A stretch of DNA of 28,017 nucleotides from Zygnema cylindricum (GCA_037447655.1 JBBHKE010001838.1:21977-49993), one strand, 5' to 3'; shown: positions 1 through 8,032, counted from the stretch's first letter. Made by a program: numbers and translations. The notes: generated from the letters alone by a model not told the origin.

Positions 1-293
1 TCGCAGCAGTACGTATAGCGACTGCAGTAATAAATATAAGCACTGCAGTGTCAACGAAAGCTAGAAAGCTACCGGAAGGACCGGATAGAGCACCGCTTCC
101 TCTCTCTCCCCTCTCCCTTCCTTTGCTGTTTTCTTCTTTAACATTTGCGTTAGCTTCTCCTTCTTCCCTACCTCCCTCTCCAGTCAGTGGAAAGAGGGGG
201 GGGGAAAAAAACCAAAAGGAAAAATAAAAACATAAAAAAAATAAAAAAACATAAAACAATAAAAAATCCAAAAACATAAAAAGAGTAAACAAC
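1..293. other. Left arm of a perfect mirror repeat (string reversal)
   Basis: Base i equals base 684-i for every pair I checked, sampled across the whole arm and including mixed-sequence DNA, so this arm is the partner segment read backwards and not complemented. Landmarks: a run of nine G at 196-204 mirrors nine G at 480-488, and ACTGCAGT at 21-28 and 42-49 mirrors TGACGTCA at 656-663 and 635-642. Symmetry fails at 294/390. The arm reaches the first base of the window, so its true outer end is unknown. It looks like the derived member: the other arm's TGACGTCA words continue downstream at 689, 850 and 1025, whereas the reversed word is confined to this arm. It could be a data-handling artefact, a synthetic insertion, or something undescribed. 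Confidence 0.95.
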
Positions 294-488
294 CAAAAAA
301 AAAAAAAGGAGTAAAAAAATGAATAGGACAAACAAAAACAGATAAAAAGGGACGATAAAAAGTTGTTTTGAAAAAAAAAAACACTTAAAACAACAAATGA
401 GAAAAATACAAAAACCTAAAAAATAACAAAATACAAAAAAATAAAAAAAATACAAAAATAAAAAGGAAAACCAAAAAAAGGGGGGGGG
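196..488. repeat. A-rich low-complexity block flanked by G9 runs
   Basis: On the + strand the block is dominated by A with scattered T, C and G, bounded on both sides by nine consecutive G. The open frames across it encode runs of Phe on the opposite strand and are composition artefacts. The block sits at the heart of the mirror repeat, and 294-390 is its only part lying outside the symmetric arms. Confidence 0.8.
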
Positions 489-683
489 AGAAAGGTGACT
501 GACCTCTCCCTCCATCCCTTCTTCCTCTTCGATTGCGTTTACAATTTCTTCTTTTGTCGTTTCCTTCCCTCTCCCCTCTCTCTCCTTCGCCACGAGATAG
601 GCCAGGAAGGCCATCGAAAGATCGAAAGCAACTGTGACGTCACGAATATAAATAATGACGTCAGCGATATGCATGACGACGCT
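391..683. other. Right arm of the mirror repeat
   Basis: This is the partner of the arm at 1-293, separated from it by a 97-bp A-rich spacer (294-390). It holds an A-rich block, a nine-G run at 480-488, a pyrimidine-rich stretch around 500-590, and two TGACGTCA palindromes. It passes smoothly into downstream DNA of the same character, so I infer it is the native copy. Confidence 0.93.
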
Positions 684-1032
684 ACTGATGACGTCATCGA
701 TACAACGAAGCGACGTCACAAAAACGTTTAAAATGTCAGCGGCATTAAAAGGTGCCACCAGAAAGGCAAAAAATGTGACAAATGTCACAATGGTAAAAAA
801 AGGTACACGGAACGTCGTCATCGTAGATGATGTGAGATGAGCTAAGGAGTGACGTCACGGTCGAAAAGAAGTGTCACTGGTTTTAGAGTGAGTAGGCGGC
901 GGAATGAAACCTTTTTTTTCTGACCCAGATAAAAAAAATGGTACGGATATGTACGAAACAGTACGGACTTTAGTTTAACAACCTCAATTATCCCGTAGTG
1001 GGAACTTCACCCTGAGCGAGTGAGTGACGTCA
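635..1032. promoter_or_regulatory. Cluster of five TGACGTCA palindromes
   Basis: Perfect TGACGTCA octamers lie at 635-642, 656-663, 689-696, 850-857 and 1025-1032, with a 7/8 match at 711-718. Two more occur at 2395-2402 and 3608-3615. TGACGTCA is the established palindromic site for bZIP (CREB/TGA-type) factors. No gene start is recognisable nearby, so a regulatory role is inference; the cluster could also be a relic of repeat expansion. Confidence 0.35.
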
Positions 1033-1084
1033 TGGTCTTACAGAAGTCACTTATTTTAGAGTGAGTGACGGCGGAATCGAATCT
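846..1084 (+). repeat. Pair of diverged direct repeats around TGACGTCA
   Basis: Two related segments of about 65 bp, at about 846-911 and 1021-1084, share in order a GAGTGACGTCA core, GGTC, an AGAAGT(G)TCACT-like stretch, TTTTAGAGTGAGT and GGCGGAAT. They are about 175 bp apart. I see no gene in 684-1225; this repeat and the octamers are its only recognisable content. Confidence 0.6.
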
Positions 1085-1225
1085 GGGGAGCGAAAGGACT
1101 CGAAGGCGTCGGCTGGTCGGAAGGAGAGTACGGTTCTTAACTTTATATACTTTTATTTTTAGAAAACAAGGGGGGTTTAACCCCGATCTCGAAAGCTCGG
1201 GATTGTTCATGTTTTTTTTTTAATC

Positions 1226-1418
1226 CGTAAACTGTGAGAGCGCGCCAAAATCGCTGCGCGCCAAAATCGCCGCGCGCCAACCCAAATAAGGCGAAATAAA
1301 AAGGACCATGTTACGCCAACCCTAAAAAAGCCAAAAAACGTAAACTGTGAGAGCACGCCAAAATAGCTGCGCGCCAAACCCTAATTAGGCGAACACCAAC
1401 CCTAAAAAAGCCAAAAAA
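1226..1418 (+). repeat. Imperfect tandem duplication with GCGCGCCAA sub-repeats
   Basis: Unit 1 (1226-1338) and unit 2 (1339-1418) both start with CGTAAACTGTGAGAGC and both end with ACCCTAAAAAAGCCAAAAAA-like sequence. Unit 1 holds three GCGCC-AA words in tandem (about 1241-1280); unit 2 holds fewer. Their reverse complement, TTTTGGCGCG, matches the E2F-type consensus, but base composition may suffice to explain it. Confidence 0.65.
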
Positions 1419-1423
1419 GTAAC

Positions 1424-3050
1424 GTAGGTTTGGCGACGGAAGGTGCACGCGAACCAAAAAAAAAAAAAAAAAGGCCAAAAAATATACGAATAGAGTTACA
1501 TTTGCCCTACCATTGGTTGCCACGTGTCAGTTTTGGCCGGCAAAGCTTACCAGAGTTCACTTTTTGGCAGTTTACTCGGTCAAAAGTTGGTTCGCCGTCA
1601 GCTGTACACGTCATCAATACAAAAAAAAAAAAACGGGGGAAGAGTTCGAAGGTGCGCGTGAACAAAAAGAAATTGACAAAAAAAAAAAAAAATACCATTT
1701 GCGTACCAGTGGTTGCCACGTGTCCATCTTGGCCGGCAAAACCGACAAAGTCTCAGAGTTTACCAGTTTTTGGTCCAAAGTGTGGCGCATAATTAACGGA
1801 AATGCTTTGTTTTTTTCTACAAATAAAAATTAGTGTGGCTATTGCATTAGTTCGTACGATTTGTACTTTGACTGCTCGCCGTAATGACAACGCACGTCAA
1901 CATGGAACTGCCAAACGCGACACAATTTACAGATTTTAAGGCCGTTCCATGTGACGTCCGTTTAAGTTAGCGAAAAGGTTAACGCTTCTCCTAATCTTTC
2001 CAAATGTCAAAATTTCACTTAGTTAGTATATGGCGCCAAAATTTATAATTCCACTAAAATAAGGTACGAATTTCGCACTGAAAAATCTAAAGACGTTTAA
2101 TACGAGTTTACAATAACGTTCAGTAAAAAAAAAGTACGTTCAGCACGAAATGGAGTTTGACAATACGTACGATACGCTGAAAGGCCAAAAACAAAAAAAA
2201 ACAAAAAAACGTAAAGTTAAAGATTCGACGTTCGCGTACGAGATTCAAAATGACAGAAACGTAATGTGGCGTACGGTCAAAGTTTGGTGAAACGTACGGC
2301 TCGCTGCTTTCAACGTTAAACGTGGCGTAAAAACTTATGAGGGCCGTACGGTGGGAGAAGCGACGTACGGAAATGCGACTGCGCGCCAACTCGCTGACGT
2401 CATTGCCGCATAACAAGCGTCACGCGTGAGGAATCTCCCCCGGCGGACTATAATGACATGCACAAAACTAGAGAAGAAGGCAGGAGAAAAGGGAGAAAAG
2501 GGAGAAAAAGAAAGAGAGCTAACAAAAAAAAAAATGTTATAATATATTCGGTATAACAACAAAAAGAAATGATAAAATATAATATATTCATTATCATGAT
2601 AAAATATTTGTAAATTAAACTAGTAAAATATTTTACTACACCATTATCTCATGTATTGTAAAATTGTGTTAAAATATATCATTAATACTACACTTGCTAT
2701 TTCATTTACGACTATTTATTATTTATTACTACTACTAATAATTTCATCAACTATTACTTATTTACGAATACTTATATACTACTATTGCTTATTATTCATA
2801 TTTATCATTCCTACTCGTTATTATAATTTTTACTATTCGTCTTCTTATCATAATTAATACTATTTACATACCCTGAATTATTTACTATAAAAAACAAAAG
2901 GAGAGAAGGATATAGGATGCGTACAAACCGACAAAAAAAGGAATTGAATGAGGAAGAGGGAGAGAGCTTAAGGGAGAGAGGGAGAGACCACAAAAAAGAA
3001 GAGAACGAGGAAGAGGAAGAGAGCTTAAGGGAGGGAGAGAGAGACCACAA
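1424..3050 (+). repeat. Unclassified interspersed repeat, copy A (uninterrupted)
   Basis: This stretch aligns along its length, at roughly 75-80% identity by eye, with 5412-5832, then 12267-12472, then 18946-19830, which together form copy B. Shared landmarks in order are GTTTGGCGACGGA, GGTTGCC(A/G)CGTGT, TAGTGTGGCTATTGCATTA, AACATGGAACTGCCA, CGAAATGGAGTTTGACAATA, TGCGACTGCGCGCCAAC and GATGCGTACAAACCGACAAA. No coding frame is conserved between the copies. An internal 37-bp segment at about 1507 recurs at about 1703. It could be a non-autonomous transposable element or an LTR-type relic; I cannot place it in a family. Confidence 0.75.
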
Positions 3051-3053
3051 ATT
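2950..3053 (+). repeat. 57-bp GA-rich tandem repeat, two units
   Basis: Units begin at 2950 and 3007 with GAGGAAGAGG and run through GAGAGCTTAAGGGAG to a GAGACCACAAA end. Copy B has the same pair at about 19732 and 19790, so the duplication predates the split of the two repeat copies. Confidence 0.7.
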
Positions 3054-3330
3054 TGCACAGTCAAACGTTGTCCGTACTCCACACTATTTAAAACGAACCT
3101 ATATTATAATTTTTTACGCTAATTAAACTTTACCTTAAATAGTATAATGAAAAACATCGAATCATTTACTCTATTTAACGTGATAGAATCGAAATTTAGG
3201 GCGACCGAATTAGCGTTATTAATTACGATTCGCTGTGTAGTGTACGGATATTATAAACACGACAACGTGGCGTGATGTGACGACATAGCACGTGCCAAAA
3301 TTAAAAGTGCGATACTGTACGTTTCTGTAC
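3051..3330 (+). repeat. Dispersed repeat, copy i
   Basis: This aligns with 3804-4125. Shared words include TTTGCAC(A/G)GTCAAACGT, GTCCGTACTCCA, TTTTTTACGCTAATTAAAC, TGATAGAATCGAAATTT and GCGACCGAATTAG. The last part (GTACGGATATT..., CGTGATGTGACGA, AAGTGCGATACTGTACGTT) recurs again near 4205-4285. There is no coding capacity. 3331-3803 between the copies shows nothing beyond one TGACGTCA at 3608-3615. Confidence 0.7.
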
Positions 3331-3803
3331 CGGTATAGATTAAATGACACATCGTACGTCACGCCAACACTGAAATAAAGTACACCGCGAATCGTAATAA
3401 GAGTAATGAAAAAATTAGAGTACAAAAACCAAAAAAAACAATTAGAGTAATGAACGCTAATTTATGTGATGGAGCTTTTTCAACTATGAAGTTTACTCTA
3501 ATTAATTTAGTTATTCTATACTAGGTAATGTCGGCGACAATTTTTTGCGTGATAATTATGAACACTAAATTACGTATACATACAAAATGTGTCAGTCCGT
3601 ATAGTATTGACGTCATTATGACGCTAGTACTATTTGTCGCAATGAATGTCAGTTAATGTTCACACTGACGACGATGCTGTCGACGGACGAGAATTATGCG
3701 AACGGATTTTTTTGGATGTGACTGATTTTTTTGTTTAGTGCGATTTCACGTGCGAGCGCGATTCTATTAAATCATTATTTGTACCTTTTTACTTATAAAA
3801 TAC

Positions 3804-4125
3804 AATTTTGCACGGTCAAACGTCGTCCGTACTCCAAACTATTTAAAAATAACCTATATTAGAATTTTTTACGCTAATTAAACCTCACCTAAATTAGAAT
3901 AATGATAAAATTAGAATCGATTACTCTATTTGATGTGATAGAATCGAAATTTCGAGCGACCGAATTAGAGTATTTTACTCTAATTACGATTCGCGGTGTA
4001 CTATACACCGCCAAACGATTGGCGGTGTACAACGATTGGCGGTGTAGTGTACAGATATTGAGAACATGACAGCGTGGTGTAACGTGACGAGATCGCACGC
4101 GCAAAAATCAAAAGTACGATACTGA
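3804..4125 (+). repeat. Dispersed repeat, copy ii
   Basis: This is the second copy of the unit at 3051-3330, in the same orientation and about 750 bp downstream. It carries an extra hairpin insertion at 4004-4046 that copy i lacks at the matching point. Confidence 0.7.
4004..4046 (+). repeat. 11-bp stem hairpin with duplicated right arm
   Basis: TACACCGCCAA at 4004-4014 pairs with TTGGCGGTGTA at 4019-4029 across the loop ACGA. The right arm plus loop is repeated at 4032-4046, so the left arm can pair with either right arm. Confidence 0.8.
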
Positions 4126-4162
4126 ATGCTCACCACGAGCGAGAAAACTAACGAACCTTACC

Positions 4163-4321
4163 TGTACGTTATTAGCCGGTATTGATAACACAACATTTTG
4201 GCGTGTACGGATATTGAGAAAACGACAACTTGGCGTGATGTCCCGGGTCGCACGCGCAAAATTTTAAAGTACGATACTGTACGTTACTCAACAGGTATTG
4301 ATATCACGACATTTTGGCGTG
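4163..4321 (+). repeat. Tandem repeat with a period of about 115 bp
   Basis: TGTACGTTA...GGTATTGATA(A/T)CAC(A/G)ACATTTTGGCGTG occurs at about 4163-4204 and again at about 4278-4321. The sequence between them (GTACGGATATTGAGAA...) repeats the end of the unit at 3804-4125. Confidence 0.6.
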
Positions 4322-4450
4322 ACGTCGATTTTGTTTGGCCTTTTATCATTCCACTACAACCACGCGAAATACAACAAATATAATTGTACCACGTGTCTCT
4401 TTTCATTCATCAAAATAGAACATGACAAAGCTAATCAAAACTCAAATCAA

Positions 4451-4594
4451 TCAACGGCTCACGATCTTACACAAAAACAATCGACGATCAATTCTCGTTG
4501 TCACCAGAGACGCCAATCCTAACTCAAAACCCTCAACGGCTCAAGATCTTACACATAAAAAATCGACGGTCAATTCTCGTTGTCACCAGAGACG
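4451..4594 (+). repeat. Two 62-bp direct repeats, offset 82 bp
   Basis: Copy 1 is 4451-4512 and copy 2 is 4533-4594. Both run from TCAACGGCTCA to GTCACCAGAGACG with only a few mismatches, which makes this one of the youngest duplications in the left part of the window. Confidence 0.85.
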
Positions 4595-5411
4595 AAGGCG
4601 ACTACTATGCTTTTCCGTTTTAGAAAAATGGCAAAGCAAAAAGACCACGTTACACCAACCCTAATAAGGGTGAAGTTCCATCAAGCGAAAAGTGGCGTTT
4701 CTAACAGAAATCCGCGACTCTCCGTACCAGATCGTACCACCTATTTTGTTTTTATACGAAAACCAACATTACAGAGAATCTTGCCGATACTCTCCAAAGG
4801 TCTTGGAGGTAATACAGGCCGTCGGATTCTCATCTGCGATGAGTTCGCCTCAATTTTCTCTGTTAGACTCAACCCACCTCGACGAGGTGGGTTGGCATAC
4901 ACAGAAAAAAAAAAATTTGTGACACGGTGGACAATTATGTTACGTGTCATGATGGAAAACCAACGAAAAATCTTAAGATTTCCACATGAGACGTAGTTTC
5001 CAAAATATAAACGAAACTAAAAACGAAATTTCGTAACATTCCCTCGTCACGCTATTTTCGGTAACTTTCGTTCGTCACACTATTTCTGTCGAAGGACTTC
5101 CGTTATGTTCGAAAACTGAAACCCTAAAAAATGAGATGGCGTCGTCTGCAAAATGTATAAAAGTTTTGTCGTATGGTCACGTTGTACGCAGGTACATGGT
5201 ACGTAAGTCAAGATTTGAAGTTAAGTTTATCGGTGCTTAAAATCTGAAAGATATTCAATATCGGATCGTAGCTTGCGTGGCGCCAGTCAATATAGAACAC
5301 GTGGCTTACAGACTCTATGTGATGGAACTTCGACTCAATGGACCCGGTCTGTAGAGTTGGCCGTACAATTACAGAAACGTATGATGGAACTTCACCTTAA
5401 AGCCGAAAAAG
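4595..5411. other. Gene-free stretch
   Basis: Short open frames occur on both strands, but none has recognisable protein features. A line beginning near 4642 (AAAAAGACCACGTTACACCAACCCTAA-like) resembles about 1291-1326, so part of it may belong to the repeat A/B family. The words GATGGAACTTC at about 5321 and 5382 are repeated. Apart from the palindrome at 4870-4894, I see nothing else. Confidence 0.6.
4870..4894. repeat. Perfect 12-bp inverted repeat with a 1-base centre
   Basis: CAACCCACCTCG at 4870-4881 is followed by A and then its exact reverse complement at 4883-4894. The surroundings are AT-rich. It could be a cruciform site or a recent foldback; no coding or tRNA context is seen. Confidence 0.9.
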
Positions 5412-5832
5412 AACGTGAGTTTGGCGACGGAGGCGCACATAAACCAAATTAAAAAAAAAGAGCCAAAAAAGATGAAAAATAGGGATACATTCGCTCAATC
5501 AGTGGTTGCCGCGTGTTCGTTTTGGCCACCACATCAGCAGCGTTCACTTTTGGCAGTTTTTAGGTCAAAAGTTGGTTCTCCGTCAGCCGTACGCCAAAAA
5601 TACAAAAAACGGAAGAGTTCGTAGGGTGCGCGTGAACAAAAATAAAATGAATTAAAGGGTAAGATTGTGCTTATGCCGCGTGGCCATTTTGACCGGCAAA
5701 GCCGCTAGAATTATCGGAAAAGCTTTGTATTTTTTTGTAAATAAAAAGTAGTGTGGCTATTGCATTATTTCAAAAAAATCGCACTTGACTGCGGGCCGTA
5801 CTGACAACGCGTGTCAACATGGAACTGCCATG
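5412..5832 (+). repeat. Repeat copy B, first segment
   Basis: This aligns with copy A from 1424 to about 1914. It ends exactly at the left boundary of copia E1 with GGAACTGCCATG, where copy A reads on uninterrupted. Confidence 0.75.
5828..5832. repeat. Target-site duplication of copia E1, left copy (CCATG)
   Basis: CCATG directly precedes the 5' LTR, and CCATG directly follows the 3' LTR at 12267-12271. Five base pairs is the usual Ty1/copia duplication length. Confidence 0.88.
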
Positions 5833-6138
5833 TGTATAAACTAATGGATTTATTAGTATTTTCTAGGTCTAAATAGAAATAGAAAGAAGCCGAGGCAGTC
5901 TACCTCTAACTTCTCTCTCCAACTCTCAAACTTGTCGCAGTCACTGAGACATTGGAGAGGAAGCTAGAGCCATGGCTACCTTGGCTATCCTAAGGTTTAC
6001 GGGAATTTTATTTTAGGTTTTATTTATTTATCTAAAAGATATGTGCCGGCGGCAGGATTTGATCACTGTACCTACCGGCCGGCAGATAGGAAGTAGCCGG
6101 TAGCCTTAGCCGTTAAGTCTAGGATTAGTGTTACGTAA

Positions 6139-6145
6139 TATATAG
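6139..6145 (+). promoter_or_regulatory. Candidate LTR TATA box (TATATAG)
   Basis: TATATAG lies in GTAATATATAGTTTG and the same word is kept in the E2 LTRs on the other strand (CTATATAA near 13210 and 18610). The position would make everything before it U3. No transcript data are available, so this is inference from conservation and composition. Confidence 0.35.
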
Positions 6146-6649
6146 TTTGATAATGATTTAAAGATGTATACGTACGATAAATTCATTTAACTGTTACGGC
6201 TTACGGGATACATAGATCCGGTACGGATGACGGTACGGATTACGAATCAATACCGCGCATTTGTTTCGGAAGTGAAATAAATACCGCGCATGTATTTATT
6301 ACGGCTACGATTAAATCTGAATTTAATCGGACGGCCGGAATTAGCGCCGAGATCGCGGAGGAAGATTTCGGCGGTTTGTGGCCATCGCCACATCAGATGA
6401 CGCGTGGCGAAATTCCGTTGGATTGTAGAATCTCCGCAGATTATGGCACCGAATCCGGATTTGACATGTGTCGACATTTAGGCCATGTCGTACAATGTCC
6501 GTACTGAAAGTACACCGGCGGCTGTACTTTTGCGTACGGAACTCAATTATGATTGGTTCCGTACATCAGTAGATAGAGTCTGTGAGAGAGATAGGACTTA
6601 GAAAAATTAGAAGATAGGACCCTCTCTCCCAGAGAGCTTCTGTACAAAA

Positions 6650-6663
6650 GGTCAACTTTGACC
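6650..6663. promoter_or_regulatory. W-box-like palindrome GGTCAA-CT-TTGACC
   Basis: This 14-bp inverted pair of TTGACC words is present in all four LTRs: here, 12043-12056, 12683-12696 and 18081-18094. TTGAC(C/T) is the established WRKY-binding W-box in plants. Retention in two diverged elements suggests it matters to the element. WRKY binding itself is inferred. Confidence 0.4.
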
Positions 6664-6873
6664 CTCCATAACTTACTGCTCACGGGAGCAAATTCAGAGA
6701 TTCTTTTTGCTACTGACTCAGGGGAGTCTTGCCTTCACAGGGAAGCAGGTTGTTGAGGTTTTTGTCTGCCAGGGTGGCAGTTATCTTTGCTGAAACACAA
6801 AGGGGTCAAGATTATCCTACAGGCTTCTTGGAAGTTGTCTACTTTGAGGACTTATGGAGGTCTCAGAGTTTCA

Positions 6874-6888
6874 GGTTATGGGCCCACC
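6874..6888 (+). promoter_or_regulatory. Primer-binding site, half-tRNA-iMet type
   Basis: GGTTATGGGCCCACC starts directly after the LTR's terminal CA. It is complementary to the anticodon stem-loop of plant-type initiator tRNA-Met (GGUGGGCCCAUAACC, from memory) rather than to the tRNA 3' end. Drosophila copia and yeast Ty5 are established users of an internally cleaved initiator tRNA half. The same 15 bases are intact in E2 (17856-17870, - strand). The ATG at 6878-6880 lies inside it. Confidence 0.82.
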
Positions 6889-8032
6889 CTTTAGGGTACC
6901 AATCTTTAATGGAACTAGCTTCATATACTGGGAAAGTATGATGATAGGAGCTCTATGCGAAAAAAGGATTTGTGGGATAGTGAGTGGACGGTTGGGGCGT
7001 CCATCAAGTCTTCGAATTCCTTTAGTGTTTCGAGGAACCAGATTCACCAGGAAAGAGGATCCACCTTCAACGTAGGAAACAAAAAAATGAGAGGTGGTGG
7101 ACAAAGGAAAGGAGAAGGAGACGATCACACCAATAGCAACTGGTTCGACATTTATGTCACCTATTCCGAGGAATGAGGAGAATGATACTAAAACCTGGGA
7201 CTTTAACAATATGGCGGCAAAACACTTCATCCTACGCCATCTCACTCAAGGACTTGCATGTCCTCATTTGCAGGTAGAAAGGGCATCCGATCTTTGGATG
7301 GCTCTCATAGAGATGTACCGAAGTGGTACGATTCAGCAACAACAGTTGGCTGATCAGAAAGTTAAGGAGTATGTATACAAAGGGGGAAATATGTTGGATT
7401 TTTGCAATGAGCTTGCTACACTCTTCATGGAGCTAGAGAGTGCGGGAAAAGATTTTAGTGAAAAAGAAAAGGTTAACTGTTTACTGATGAAGTTACCTGA
7501 TGAGTTCGTGAACATAGTTTACCGTGTGCAGGACTTGCCTGACTCAAGGTGGATATGGAACTCAGTGGTAGGGATGATTCTCGTTCAAGAGAATACAATT
7601 GAGATCCGAAGGGGAGGAAAGAGTGGCCAAGCCTTGGCAATAGCAACTGATTAGAGGAACAGAGATTCCCGAAAACCGGTCAGAAACTATGGGGGTAGGG
7701 AGCAGAAAAAACAGGCCGACGAGTTCGAACAAAGGGCTCCCAAAGGTTTATGTCATTTTTGTAAGAAACCAAGGCACTATATGGCAGAGTGCACTAAGCT
7801 AACCGAGCTTCGGTAAAAAAAAAGGGCAGACCGGTGGTACCCCGAGAGGAAAGAAAAAGGCCCTTGTCACACAGGTACTTGAGGCGGAATCCGAGGACGA
7901 GGACGATGAGCGCCTTTTGGATGAGGAGTTGGAGGCGAAAAACGAGGTCAAAATTCCACGAAGGCAGAAATGTGTTTACGGTGGATTGAAAAGTGAAGCA
8001 GGCTGGATTGTAGATTCAGGTGCCTCCATGCA
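6878..8032 (+). pseudogene. E1 gag and start of protease (broken)
   Basis: This is the N-terminal part of the copia polyprotein: Gag coats the particle RNA and the aspartic protease cuts the polyprotein. The first plausible ATG is at 6878, inside the primer site, followed by a Gag-like segment with IYW near residue 20 and a UBN2-type region to about 7650. A zinc knuckle C-x2-C-x4-H-x4-C is at 7751-7792. The protease D-S-G-A motif starts at 8013. Breaks seen by comparison with E2 are TAG at 7073, TGA at 7088, TAG at 7652 (a Trp codon in E2), TAA at about 7814 in an A-run with a +1 shift, and a 1-base loss near 8031 just after the protease motif. The ATG at 6854, inside the LTR, is an alternative start. 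Confidence 0.85.

Larger units (their letters stand above)
5833..6873 (+). repeat. 5' LTR of E1
   Basis: It begins TGTATAAACTAATGG and ends GAGTTTCA, immediately before the primer-binding site. It matches 11226-12266 at a constant offset of 5393. Inside are a TATATAG candidate TATA box at 6139-6145, a hairpin at 6499-6539, and the palindrome GGTCAACTTTGACC at 6650-6663. Five of the differences from the 3' LTR lie in its first 890 bp and about 16 in its last 155 bp. Confidence 0.95.

Noticed and set aside
1-683. Triplex (H-DNA) element as the reason for the mirror symmetry
   Set aside because: H-DNA mirror repeats are short and homopurine. Here symmetry runs perfectly through mixed-sequence DNA for 293 bp, which triplex formation neither needs nor explains.
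168-821. 217-codon open frame on the - strand
   Set aside because: It is mostly Phe runs from the A-rich block, and it spans the mirror repeat, where one arm is a reversal of the other. It has no protein features.
1430-1833. Overlapping open frames with Lys-rich peptides
   Set aside because: They are created by A-runs in repeat copy A and are not conserved in copy B at 5415-5830.
2651-2857. Possible small membrane protein (Ile/Tyr/Leu-rich, 68 codons)
   Set aside because: The composition follows from the AT-rich stretch, and the equivalent frame in copy B differs by frameshifts rather than synonymous changes.
2950-3053. CRISPR-like array
   Set aside because: There are only two GA-rich tandem units without regular spacers, in a eukaryotic repeat.
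6874-6888. Fragment of a tRNA-Met gene
   Set aside because: Only the anticodon-arm complement is present, on the strand expected for a primer site and directly at the LTR edge in both elements.
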